Shown: positions 1 to 10,326 of the stretch, in pieces
How the letters are laid out: each line of letters begins with the position of its first letter
Position numbering within the stretch: the stretch's first letter is position 1
Assembly (NCBI GenBank): GCA_023101885.1
Contig: JALPQD010000394.1
Coordinates: 124,001 to 188,000 of the forward strand
Length of the DNA: 64,000 nt
Reading direction: 5' to 3'
Source: Typhlomys cinereus
Lineage: Eukaryota; Chordata; Mammalia; Rodentia; Platacanthomyidae
Program-made: the position numbers and the translations under genes
Notes under the pieces: generated by a model
Databases searched by the model: none
Seen by the model: the letters and a program-made list of their open reading frames with translations, nothing else
What the model was told of the DNA's origin: nothing

Positions 1-966
1 CATTTCAAACCATGACACTTGGTAAGTATTTTCATTATCGTTCACTTTCAGGAAATCTTGAATTTCCTTTGTAATTTCTTCCTGAATTCAATTCTCCTTC
101 AGCATTGCAGTGTTAAATTTCCAGGAGTTAGTGTATTTTCCGTTGTTTGTTGTGTTGTGGATGTCAAGCTTTAGACCATGGTGGTCTGATAGGGTACAGG
201 CTAGAATTTCAACTTTCCTGTATATGTGGAGATTCGTTTTGTGGCCCAATATGTGATCTATTTTGGAGAAAGTTCCGTGTGCTGCTGAAAAAAATGTGTA
301 TTCTTTGGTGCGTGGGTGAAAAGTTCGATAGAGATCTGTAAGGTCCATTTCTTTAGCATTTGATTAATTTCCAAAGTGTCTCTGTTAAGTTTTTGACCTG
401 TTGATCTATCCCATGTTGAGAGGGCAATGTTAAAATCCCTAAGAATTATCATTTGGGCATTGATTTCTCACTTTAGACTCTGTAGGGTTTGTTTAATGAA
501 CGTTTAATGTTGAGGGTCCCATATTAGCTGCATATATGTTCATTATTGTAAAGTCTTCCTGGTGAATTTTGCCTGTGACTAGAGTGTAGTATCCATCTGT
601 GTCTCTTATGATTATTTTTGGTTTGAAGTCCACTTTGTCCAACATCATAATGGCTACCCCTGCCTGTTTCTTGGTTCCATTAGCTTGCAGAATTTTTGGC
701 CAGCCTTTTATTTTTAGGATGAGCCTATCTTTTGTGGTGAGATGAGTTTCCTGCAGGCAGCAGATTGATGGGTTGAGACTTTTAATCCAAGTTTGTAATC
801 CATGTTTCTTGATCGGTGAGTTAATACCATTGACATTTAATGTTACAATTAAGAAATTATTTTTAATTCTGGACATTTATTATATTTAGTGGCTTTTGTA
901 AGTGTATTGTTTGACATTTAGGTTTTGGTTGTATTGTACTTCCCATCTGTCCTCCTGAATATGCTT
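1..966 (-). mobile_element. L1 fragment: endonuclease half of ORF2 (decayed)
   Basis: This minus-strand L1 piece covers the start of ORF2 (initiator near 876) and runs off the left edge. Seen: the apurinic endonuclease region in three broken frames, with NGINS near the start, a QETHL motif around 740, SDHHGLKLD near 170, and an RDFN where active copies have GDFN. Position 877-966 matches the ORF1-ORF2 junction of the intact copy at 27600-33925, and similarity stops at about 966, where host intron begins. It is clearly dead: several frameshifts, and a mutated metal-binding motif. The 3' half lies outside the window. Confidence 0.9.
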
Positions 967-1303
967 GTAGAGGAATAAAAAAGAATGAAGAAAGAAGGTA
1001 AAGCGATACAAAAAGACAGGAGTTATGAGCAGGTTGCTCTCTTCCAGACGTCCTCTTACTTTGCTATTGGAGGGAGGTCACCTAGGGACCAGATAGAGAA
1101 TCATTGCCACACACTCATGCTGAAACTGCTTCTGACAGAATTTTCAGAAGCTTCAAGTTGTTGTTATAGCCCTGATGTAGAATGTATGGCATGTTAACTT
1201 TGTGAAAGGACATTGGAAGATGAGCATCATTTGTGTTCAGAAATTATGTGCAAACAAGGGACAGATAAATCATGCATTTTCATGTTTCACCTTTCATTTC
1301 TAG
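967..1303 (+). other. Intron upstream of exon B1 (duplicated block)
   Basis: Host intron. The block from 1018, beginning 'aggagttatgagcaggttgc', reappears almost unchanged at 45945-46230 before exon B6. Looser relatives precede B2 (8560-8821) and B3 (13500-13760). It ends in a polypyrimidine tract and TAG acceptor at 1301-1303. The short open frames here have no family resemblance. Confidence 0.6.
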
Positions 1304-1356
1304 ATGAACCTGTGTCATCAAAAGTCGAATTCTTTCAAAATCCCAAAGATGGTCTT
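1304..1356 (+). CDS. Exon B1 of a MIA2/cTAGE5-like gene
   Basis: A 53-bp coding exon bounded by a pyrimidine-rich TAG acceptor (1301-1303) and a GTAAGT donor (1357). It starts in phase 1, so a G from the upstream exon completes Asp, and ends in phase 0. It reads (D)EPVSSKVEFFQNPKDGL. From memory this matches the acidic/serine segment just before the proline-rich C-terminus of MIA2/cTAGE5 (a DGSMPSE..NDTKDDL-type stretch). MIA2 partners TANGO1 at ER exit sites in export of large cargo. B1 is six bases shorter than most B copies and closest to B6. Its partner C1 lies 0.9 kb downstream. Family assignment rests on pattern recognition; exon borders are read directly. Confidence 0.6.
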
Positions 1357-2228
1357 GTAAGTTTGAAATGGGATTTACCCATGTGCCTTGCCTGTAAGGT
1401 TACTCTAGAAAACAATAACAAGAATTAGTCTGTTTTGTGATGCAAAGATACTTTGTATTTGAGAACTCTACTTCCTACATCATAAATATTATTTCTTTTC
1501 TGAATTGTGTTTGTGGTGACAAAGGAAAAATTGTAAGCCGCATGTGGCGCTCAATATATTCTCAAATGTTGTAAGTTGATTATGATTTTAAAGCAGTATG
1601 TTCTTTACTTAATAATTCACAAATTCTCAAGATTCAATAGAAAGAACCCTTACCATGCTATCCATCCATTTTCCATCCATCCATCATGAATACTTGGGAT
1701 GTAAAATTAGTTTTTTAGTTTTCCACTCAAGAGAACATTGACCACATTGACATTAAAATTTGTTCATCTTTCCATTCTTTTATTCACCTATCCACTCACT
1801 CACCCATCCATCAACTATCCACCCATCATGTAGATAGGGCTTAAAGCCAATTTTCTATTTGTCCAAAATTCAAATTTCATATTTTCTCCTTAAGTTTGTA
1901 TTTGTATGTTAAAAGTATATTTTTGTCTTAAAATATGAGAGTGCCCATTTTGAAAATAACAACATAAGCATTTTACTTTCTTTTTGTGCATATGTTTTAT
2001 ATATGTGTGTGTGTATGTATACGTATTAATATTCTTGGAATATACTTGTGTTTTTCCTTGATATAGAATGTTAATTGTTTGAGTTAGTGAAATGTTTATG
2101 GTAACTAAAAACTCGCTCATGTGCTAATATGGAAAATGTGATCTTTTCTTTAGCTTCCTAAAACTGTCATGATGTCTGTCTGTAAAGGTGCCTGTTTTAG
2201 GAACCAACTACTTATAACTTTGTTACAG
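1357..2228 (+). other. Intron B1-C1
   Basis: It holds a decayed CATCC/CCATC microsatellite (about 1659-1825), then AT-rich sequence with a short TG/TA run near 2000. The same succession (donor, CATCC tract, TA/TG tract, pyrimidine tract before C) recurs in the B2-C2, B3 and B6-C4 introns, so the intron was duplicated with its exons. Confidence 0.55.
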
Positions 2229-2463
2229 GACTCAAATGTGCCTGTTTCAACTGGCCGTGATAACATTGAAGCACCTGCTGATGTCTTTGTGCCACCGTCA
2301 TATCCTCTGTTCAAAGGTCCAGTGTTTCCAGTGGATCCAAGAATGCATCTCATGAGATGGGGTCCTCCCTTTCTACCACTTCATCTAAGACACATGTATG
2401 GACATCCTCGAGATTATTTTCCACTGTGGGATTATGGTGGCCCGCCACCTCCTGAATTCACAA
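2229..2463 (+). CDS. Exon C1: proline-rich exon of the MIA2/cTAGE5-like gene
   Basis: A 235-bp exon, phase 0 to phase 1, acceptor TTACAG (2223-2228) and donor GTAGGC (2464). It is open throughout. Seen: an acidic N-terminal part (NVPVSTGRDNIEAPAD), VFVPP, then FPVDPRMHLMRWGPPF, YGHPRDYFPLWDY and GGPPPPEF. This order (FPVD.R, RRGPPF, .RDYFP, GPPP.PF) is what I recall of the MIA2/cTAGE5 proline-rich domain, which binds the COPII coat protein Sec23. Several prolines expected between GPPF and RDYFP are replaced by Leu/His. Together with B1 it makes a 288-nt, in-frame cassette. Confidence 0.68.
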
Positions 2464-2522
2464 GTAGGCTTTTGAGGAAATATATGCATGTGTGGAAATT
2501 TATAGACATATGTTATATTAAT

Positions 2523-2523
<1 letters not shown>

Positions 2524-2606
<83 letters not shown>
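2524..2606. repeat. (ATTT)n followed by (TG)n microsatellite
   Basis: About eight TTTA units, then an uninterrupted TG run from 2554 to 2606, directly attached to the SINE that follows. The open frames over it are low-complexity artefacts. Confidence 0.95.
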
Positions 2607-2608
<2 letters not shown>

Positions 2609-2835
2609 AGGCACTGTGTGTCCCTGTGGAGGACCAAAAGTGTCTTCGGGAATAGTCCTGGATTGCTTGTACCTCCTTCCTGCTTTGTTCTGAGATTTCC
2701 TGACTGCACCCATCAGAGCCAGAAATGCAGGCCATCACTGTTCATGCTTGGCATTTTTATGTGGATCCTATCATCAGAACTCAGGACCTTCAGCTTGGGA
2801 GGCAGAGTCTTAACCCCTGAACCATCTCTCCAGCC
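2607..2835 (-). mobile_element. B2/B3-type tRNA-derived SINE
   Basis: It ends in 'accatctctccagcc', the complement of the murine-type SINE head GGCTGGAGAGATGG, preceded by 'cttaacccctga'. The TG run before it is the copy's (CA)n tail. A related copy with the same layout is at 9068-9290. Confidence 0.65.
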
Positions 2836-4232
2836 TCAAGATTTATGTTGTTTAAAGTAACTCAACAATGTTAATTTTAATGCGTATAATCAAATGAGAG
2901 ACCAGTTTACCTGCAGTTTTACACATGGAACACTTTATCTGCAACAGTGATTCTGATAAGATTTCCTCTGAATTCATCTTAAAACATGTTTATTTTGTAT
3001 GTGCATGTTATAATATTTCTGCCTTTATAGGTGAGTTTTTTTACATTCAATTATTCTGTATGTGTGTGTTTGTATGTTTGATTCAGTGTATATTTCTGTG
3101 CAAAAATATATGTTATGTCATATGCATGTGAGTGAATGTTGAAGTTAGAGACCATTCAAATTTGGGGTACTTCTTCCACTATGTGGCCTGTTGGTTTTGA
3201 ACTTTGGTAGTCTGTTTCCTCGGAGTCACTTCTACTAGCTGACACATTCCTCAGGTAACCCGCAGTCAGTAAAGCTCTTGCCATGTAAGCACAAGGACCC
3301 CAATGTGATTCCCAATACCCATGGAGGTTCTTCCCTGTAATTCCAGTGCTGGAGGAAGAGACAGGTGGATTAGATAGTCCCCTAGGCTTGCTGTTCAACA
3401 AGTCTAACCTACTTGGCAAGTTCCAGGCTAGTGACAGACACTTCCTCAAACCAAGCCAACCAACCAATACAAAACCCAAGATGGTGCTTACATTCTTTCT
3501 GTCTCTTCTGTAATTATCCCTGAGCCTTAATGGGGTGATATAAATGTCTTGTTTGAGGCTAAGTGCTTAGTTGTATTCTTTTAATCAGCATCTTGTAGCT
3601 TTGAGTCTTTGCATTCATCTCTGTTCACTGGAACAGAGCCTGCTTAGATTAAGGTTGAGAGTAGACTTTGGATATGCTTGGTGAGGTGCAAAACATCCGA
3701 GCGTCTCCTCTGGCCTTCACATACATACATACCTGCACATGTGTACATCAACATACACACGTGCACAAGCATAGAAACACAAAACACAGTAAGTTTTGAC
3801 GTCTACTTTAAAGTCAGGTCTAAGTATAAGAAGGCAGCTGTAGATAGATGCATCTGATTCTAGAGGCATCCGATTTAGTGTGCTTGTGGGAGCTAAGAGT
3901 GACCATCAGAAACACAAACTGGGTTGAACTTCGACCTTATTGCTAGCTTGGGAATTTCAATCTCCCTCTTCTAAGGCCTAATTTCTTGCCACTTCAATTT
4001 GCACCCACTCATTTCAGTTGTAATCTTGTGATATGACTTTAGATTCTTTTGCGGGTGAGATGAAGGCCTTAACCACTGAGCAGGCTTCACATACATGATT
4101 TTGTCTCTGGATGGGGTTTCATTACCATTTCCCTTGTAGGCAGTACACTCCAGCACAGCATCTCTTTTGGAATTGATAGGTGTTTCATTAAAAATGACTA
4201 CCTCTCCTTCTTTCCTTATCTGCCAGATGTTA
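2836..4232 (+). other. Intron C1 to B2, left part, with B4-like SINE
   Basis: The first 200 bp matches the sequence after exon C2 (10360-10560). At about 3250-3475 there is a + strand composite SINE: a tRNA-like head (gtcagtaaagctcttgcc) followed by a B1-like body ending 'ccaggctag', as in rodent B4. 3690-3790 carries an 'ctcctctggccttcacatacataca' SINE-like tail. 3900-4232 repeats at 11260-11575 in the next unit. No exon was recognised. Confidence 0.5.
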
Positions 4233-7135
4233 GTCTTTTTTTCCCCACATTTTATTTTTTTTTCTAATCATACAAGCTCAGTAGGTACCCGTCCTCTCCC
4301 TACCTCCTTCCCTCCCCAGTCCTCCATTACACTCTCCTCCTTTCCCCTTCCCCCTTTCTTTTTACCCCCTCCCTCCCTTACTGTCTCCCAGCACCTCTCC
4401 CTTCCTCCCTCCCATCCCCTGAACATCATTTTGTGTGAATGCCAAACCTCCCTCTGAGTCCTCTACCCTAGTAATGGGTAAGGAATCAGTGGCATGGCCC
4501 AGAGCCCTTTCTTGGGCTCTCTGGTAGTATGGGAACACTATTTTTTTAACTGCATTATTTATTAGTTCATTTTATCACACTATCATCCCAAGAGTATAAT
4601 ATTATGTCTTATATTATGAAAAATGTAACTGCTATTTATTAAATAATGTTAATAAATAATAATGCAATTATGGCTCACTCTTTTTTTAAATTTTATTTGT
4701 ATATTTTTTGTCTAGTGCAACAATGATTAATCTCATAATGTACAAGCAAGTTTAGAATACTTATTTTTAGTTATTTATTTTATTAAATATTTTTTTATTT
4801 CTTCCACTCATACAAAGTTGATAAGTACCCCATTCCCCTCCCTCCCTCCACCCCTGCCTGGATCCCCTTGTTCTCTTTCCCCTTTTCTCCTTCCTTTCTC
4901 CCCCTCCCTCCCTTTCTCCCAGTGCCCCCTCCCCCCACCCCGTTCCTGGTGCATCCTTTAATGTGCATGTCAAACTTCAGTAAACACTATTATGACTGTT
5001 AATCCCTTGCCTTAAAGGATCCTACTGCCTGGAGCTTTCTCCCCTGTGATTCAGGCTAAACTTTGGGGGTTGTTGACATGTTAGCAATTGTGCAGGTCAG
5101 GCTAATTCCAATTCTGGTTGCTGCAGCCCTAAGTTGTATGGAGTATCTTGCATATCATTGATTCTCCCTATTTTTAGGCTCTTACAATTTGGTTGCTCTT
5201 TATTCCCCAAGGTTTCATGAGCTTTGGGATGGGAAGAGATTTGGCTGGTCTTGCTCCAGATGATTAATGTAGGATCTTTGGTGTTCTGAATTATGGTTTG
5301 TTGTTGTTTTCAGTTTTGCTTTTCATGCACTGCCCTTGGCTGCATCTTGATTGGTATCTAAGGTGCCTCCTAACCAAAGATAAAAGACTGTTTAAAGGTC
5401 TTAATATAAGAGCAGATTCAAAGGTAGATGGAAGCAGAGGAGAAGGCCACAGTAGTGATGGGGGTCAGTGTTCCATTTGCAGGATAGTTAACATCTATCC
5501 ACCAGTCCCTATACCTTCCTTGATTGGTGAGATCAAACCTGTATCTCCATACTTACATGCAATACTTGACAATGACCTACATTCTCTACTGAAGCTTGAA
5601 CTTCTAACTCCTTTTTTGGGGGGCCTCACTCCCCTTCCCTCCTGCTTATAATCTTTGCAATTACAGAGAATTACCTTTGAATATGTCATTAAGTGGATTT
5701 GAAACTAGGATTCACTTATTAGGGAGTACATACAGTGTCTAAATTTCTGTGTCTGAAACACTTCACTCAATATAATTTTTTTGAATTCCATGCATTTCCT
5801 GGCAAATTTCAATAATTCATCTTTTTTGATGGCTGAGTAGTATTCCATTATATAAATGTATCACATTTTCTTTATCCCTTCATCAACTGTTGGGCATTTG
5901 GTTTGATTCCATGACTTTGCTATTGTAAATAGTGCTGCTATGAACATGGTTGTGCTTGTGTCACTGTAAGGAATTTCTGCTTCATGAGGGATTATTCCCA
6001 GAAGTAGTATTGCAAGGTCATATGGCATTTCTATCATTATCTTTTTTAGAAATCACCATAATGAATGCCAGAGTGATTGTATATGCCTGCATTTGCACCG
6101 GCAATGTTATGAATGTTCAATCTCTTCTCTCCACATCCTCTCCAGTATTTGGTGTTGTTAGTATTGTGGATTTTTGCCATCTTAGCAGGGGTGAGATGAT
6201 ATCTCAGGGAAGTTTTGAAGTGCATTTCCCTGATGGCTGGGGATGTGGAATATTTTTTAAGGTATTTCTTAGACATTGCAATTTTGTCCCTGGAAAAGTT
6301 TCTTTTGAGTTCCAAGGTCTATTTTTTAGTTGAGCCATTTATCTCCTTAGTGTTTATTATTCTAACTTCTTTGTGCACACTGGATAATAGAGCTTGAACA
6401 GATATGTGGTTAGTGAAGATTTCCTTCCATTCTGTGGGTTGCCTTTTTGCTCAGGTTATAATCTCTTTATTTGAACGAAGCTCTTTAATTTCATAAGATC
6501 TCATTTGTTGAGTGTTGTTTTTAGTGACTGTGCTATTGGATTTCTGTTTAGGAACTGTTGGCCCAGCCCAATCATTTTGATGAAGTTCCCTACCCTTTCA
6601 CCTAGGGATTTTATGGTCTCTCAGCTAATATTAAGGTCCTTGATCCATTTGGAATTAATTTTTGTGCTTGGTGACAAGTATGAGTCCAGTTTTAATCTTC
6701 TGCATGCAGATATCCAGTTTTGCCAGCACGATTTATTGAAGATGCTGTTCTTTTTCCATTGAATTTTTGGACCCCTTTGTCAAAGATCTGGCTGTAATTG
6801 TGCAAGCTTATATCTGGGTCTTCAACCCTTATCCATTGATCTACACGTCTATTTTGGAGCCAGTACCAGTCTGTTTTTATTATTATGGATTTGTAGGATA
6901 GATTAAAATTTGGTGTGGTGTTACCTCCAACAGTGTTTTTGTTACTCAGGATTGCTTTCGCTATCCTGAGTCTTTCGTGGTTCCATGTGAATTTTGAGAT
7001 TGTTTGGTCAATTTCTTTAAAGAATTGCTTGGGGATTTTGATTGGTACAGTGTTGAATCTGTATATTGCTTTTGGTAGGATGGTCATTTTTATTATGTTG
7101 ATTTTGCTGATCCAGGAACATGGGAGGTCTTGAGA
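4233..7135 (-). mobile_element. 5'-truncated L1 (3'UTR and ORF2 C-terminal part)
   Basis: Comparison with the sister intron at 11531-12150, which lacks it, places the insertion between about 4233 and 7135. Layout in + coordinates: a 3'UTR piece at 4240-4545, 240 bp of AT-rich sequence, a second 3'UTR from 4785, then the ORF2 C-terminus (from about 5690) back to the ILPKAIYRFN region near 7087. Two 3'UTR heads suggest two insertions or an internal duplication. The cysteine-rich end is frameshifted. Confidence 0.85.
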
Positions 7136-7797
7136 ATATTTGCATGTCAGAAAACAACTTAAAAATCAGGTCTCTACTGCCAACATGTTTTATATCAAAC
7201 TCAGGCCATCAGTTTGGAAGCAGGTGCCTTACCTGCTGAGTTATCTCTCTGGTCTGTTACATTTTTTGAGATTTTTAACTCCTTCAGCTTGAATTAGACA
7301 GGCATATTCTTGTTTTTTTATATGTCTTTATTTGATGTATTAGATAGAATGTATTCCCCTTTGAAATCAAACTTCAGCTTAGAGGGCATGAAGTAAATTA
7401 AGACCAACATTGTTTTGCTAGTTGTTATATAATAGGTCAGAGACTTCTGGGAAGGACAACGTTTGCCAGCTGAGGCAACTGTTGTGAGACTCATAATTTA
7501 GAAGGCATAATGCCTCTTGTATGTAAGTTGTAGGAAGAGGTGGTATGTACATGGACATATGAGTGCATGTACTTTTTTATCATGCCACACTAAATAACTG
7601 ATCACTAAAGTGAAGTAAACGTAATGGATGTCTTGAGCAGAGTTTGAGAAACAGATTCTGCTTCTTGTTTCCTGGGTTGATATTTCTATTGTCTTATACA
7701 GGAAGGCAGATAAATATATATGTTGACATTTTGTTTGCATAGCATAGTCACTGGTTCACAATATCAACCTATGAGAGTAAAATTCACTTACATATCA

Positions 7798-7840
<43 letters not shown>

Positions 7841-8821
7841 TGCATGCTTGTGTGTATATTTTATCAAGATGTCATGGTTTGGTTTGGTGATACTTGCCTG
7901 TAGTCCCATAAATAAGGAAACAGAAATAATAGGCTCAGGAGAGCATGAGCATTGTTGAGTATTTTAGTGAGTTTGTGGCTCCCTCCTATAAAGAAGAATC
8001 TGTCTGAAAAAAGTATCAAAAAGAGTATTATAACATGAGGAATGAAATAATCTTGAAAACTTGAGTCATGTGGTACTACTTCTTCATACCTCTTCCCTCA
8101 CTCTCCCATAATGCCGAATGGCTCAGTTGGAGAAAATTAGAAGCCGAATTACGGTTTAAACTGTGATTATAATATATGCTAGTGAAAAATTACCAGAAAA
8201 TTTAGGGGTGACTGGCTAAAGTGATGGATATTGGAGTCAAGTTAACTTAGGAAGATATAGAAGAAAGGAGAATAGAGGACTTCATTTCAGAAGTCTGGAG
8301 ACCCAAGTGTCAGCCAAGGAATAGGAAAGATGAGGATTGAGAAAGCAGAGAGATAATAAGTAGGTGTTTTGAGAGGGGACTTCAACTTTATATCCATGAA
8401 CTTCAACCTTTGTTTAAGGTCAAGATGAGGATCTTCTTTTAAAAAGTTCTAAATTGCAATGCATAGTGTAATTCTTGTGGAGATAAGTAAAGAAAAGAGA
8501 GAAAAGTCAGGGAGGGGAAATTGAAGGAAGGCAGGAAAAGTGCTCTGCCTTCTGGATATACCCCTTAATTTAAGGACAACTGGAGGCCCCCCACATGCAC
8601 ACACCTGCCACTCAGGATGGGAGAATCAATGCTATAATCAATTCTGTGCAAATTTCCAGGATCGTTAAGCTGTTGTCCCAGTCCTGATGTAAAACAGATG
8701 TCAAGCAGATTCTGTGCTGACAAAGGGGCTTGGGGGGAATGTGAGTCTTTGTGTTTGGAAATGTTATAAAAATGAGAGGTAGATATGTCATGAATTTTTA
8801 TACTTCACCTTTCATTTCTAG
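7136..8821 (+). other. Intron C1 to B2, right part
   Basis: 7140-7260 is an old SINE that reappears at 12155-12275. A (TG)n run lies at 7799-7834. 7740-8500 ('catagtcactggttcacaat') reappears at 12750-13450, 43340-43930 and 48430-49080, so it is part of the duplicated unit. No coding signal was recognised. Confidence 0.5.
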
Positions 8822-8880
8822 ATGGCTTAAGGGATTCAGCAGTGGCATCCCTTGAAAATGGTACCAAAGTCAACCTCTTG
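8822..8880 (+). CDS. Exon B2 of the MIA2/cTAGE5-like gene
   Basis: A 59-bp exon, acceptor TTTCTAG ending at 8821, donor GTAAGA at 8881. It is open in the family frame: (D)GLRDSAVASLENGTKVNLL. Phase 1 start and phase 0 end match B1. With B3 it forms a sub-type (DG...ASxxxG/C.N...NxL) distinct from B1/B6 and from B4/B5/B7. It pairs with C2 to give a 294-nt cassette (98 codons). A short exon of low complexity is hard to assign alone; position, phase and flanking homology carry the call. Confidence 0.55.
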
Positions 8881-9020
8881 GTAAGAATTGGAGTAGAATT
8901 TACCCATGTATTCAGCACTTTAGCTTCTATAACACAGTAATACATGACTATCTGCTTTGTGATCTCAAGAACATTTGTATTTGAGAAATATACTTCCTAC
9001 TTCATTAAAGCTATTTTTTC

Positions 9021-9022
<2 letters not shown>

Positions 9023-9067
<45 letters not shown>
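9023..9067. repeat. (TG)n microsatellite
   Basis: An uninterrupted TG run, tail of the minus-strand SINE to about 9290. Confidence 0.95.
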
Positions 9068-9070
<3 letters not shown>

Positions 9071-9536
9071 GTTTATGTGCCTGTGTAAACATAAAAGTGA
9101 CTTCAGTGATCATCCTGGATTGTTATACCCCCTTTTAGCGTACTCTGATGTTTCCTAGGCTCTGTCTTCTAGAATGGAAAGGTCAGACCACAGCTATTTT
9201 TGTCTGGCTTTTTTATGTTGGATCCAGTATCTTAATTCAGGTAATTTTGCTTCCAAAGAAGAGTCCTAATGCATGAACCATCTCTCAAGTCCTCGTAACT
9301 ATTTCTTTTCTACCTTACATGTTGCATGTTGTGATAAAATAAAAATTAAAATTAGATTTTGGTGTGAATTTGATGTCGGATTTTGCAGACTGAGGTAGGT
9401 GGGTTGTGAGTTTCTAGGCTACAGAATCTGTCTGCAGAAAAAACCATATATGAAAATACTGTCAACTTCTGCTTCAGATTCTAACCATCTATCCCTCTTC
9501 CCTGCTACCATCCATCCCCAGATACCCCATCTAGAT

Positions 9537-9588
9537 TATCCATCCATCCATCCATCCATCCATCCATCCATCCATCCATCCATCCATC
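9537..9588. repeat. (CATC)n microsatellite
   Basis: Thirteen consecutive tetramers in the B2-C2 intron. Related arrays are at 1659-1825, 14176-14310 and 46688-46720, in the same place in sister units. Confidence 0.95.
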
Positions 9589-10091
9589 TACTCAGTTGCT
9601 ATCCTTCCTTTGATCTATCAAACCACACATCCATCCATCCTGCAGACTGGGGATTTAGAGTTAATTGACCCGTTGTACACAATTTTGGACCTTTTTTCTC
9701 CTTGAATCTTTCTTTATATATTTTAAAGTATGTAGGTGCTTTTGGCAAGTTTGAAAATACCAATGTGTTTTTTTCCATTCTTTTAAAAAGCATATATTTC
9801 ATAAATATATACAAGTATATATATATATATACACACACATACATACAGAGAAAAACAAAGAAAGAAAATTAGATTTTTATTATTTTCCTATGAATTAATA
9901 AAATGGTTGTAGTAGCTAAGAGCTAGTTGATATGCTAATGTGGAAAATGGAGTCTTTTCATGAAATTTCTAAGAGGATGAGGAGTATTTTCTACAAAAGT
10001 GTCTACAAGCTCCCTTCTAATCCTAAAATGCTCAGGAAAAGCATTGTTACTTTTGCTGTTTCAGGAACCACCATATACAACTTCATTACAG

Positions 10092-10326
10092 GATTCAAAT
10101 GTGCCTGTTTCAACTGGCCATGACAATATCGAAACACCTACTGATGTCTTCGTGCCACCGCCACATCCTCTGTTCAGAGGTTCAGTTTTTCCAGTGGATC
10201 CAAGAATGCAACTCATGAGATTGGGTCCTCTCTTCTTACTACCTCATCCAAGACATATATATGGACATCCTCGAGATTATTTTCCACTATGGTATTATGC
10301 TGGCATGCCACCTCCTGAATTCACAA
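10092..10326 (+). CDS. Exon C2: proline-rich exon of the MIA2/cTAGE5-like gene
   Basis: This is the best-preserved sister of C1: also 235 bp, phase 0 to phase 1, acceptor TTACAG (10091) and donor GTATGT (10327), no stop. Visible motifs in order: DSNVPVSTG, VFVPPPHPLFRG, FPVDPRMQLMR, GPLFLLPHPRHIYGHPRDYFPLWYY and PPPEF. Differences from C1 are scattered substitutions that keep the frame over all 78 codons. That is consistent with either recent duplication or selection. The MIA2 proline-rich domain contacts COPII at ER exit sites; whether this copy does so is inference. Confidence 0.68.

Larger units (their letters stand above)
8881..10091 (+). other. Intron B2-C2 with TG and CATCC microsatellites
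   Basis: (TG)n lies at 9023-9067, followed by a minus-strand B2/B3-type SINE to about 9290. An almost perfect CATC/CATCC run is at 9537-9588, with a second short block at 9629-9640. TA-rich sequence spans 9810-9845. From 9930 it matches the 150 bp before C1, C3, C5 and C6. Confidence 0.6.

Noticed and set aside
2169..2555. 128-codon + strand frame over exon C1
   Set aside because: Only 2229-2463 is exon; the frame reads through intron on both sides and into the ATTT/TG microsatellite.
2544..2738. Thr-His repeat frame
   Set aside because: Translation of the TG/CA microsatellite; same for frames at 8944-9138, 25000-25323, 41325-41590 and 52527-52744.
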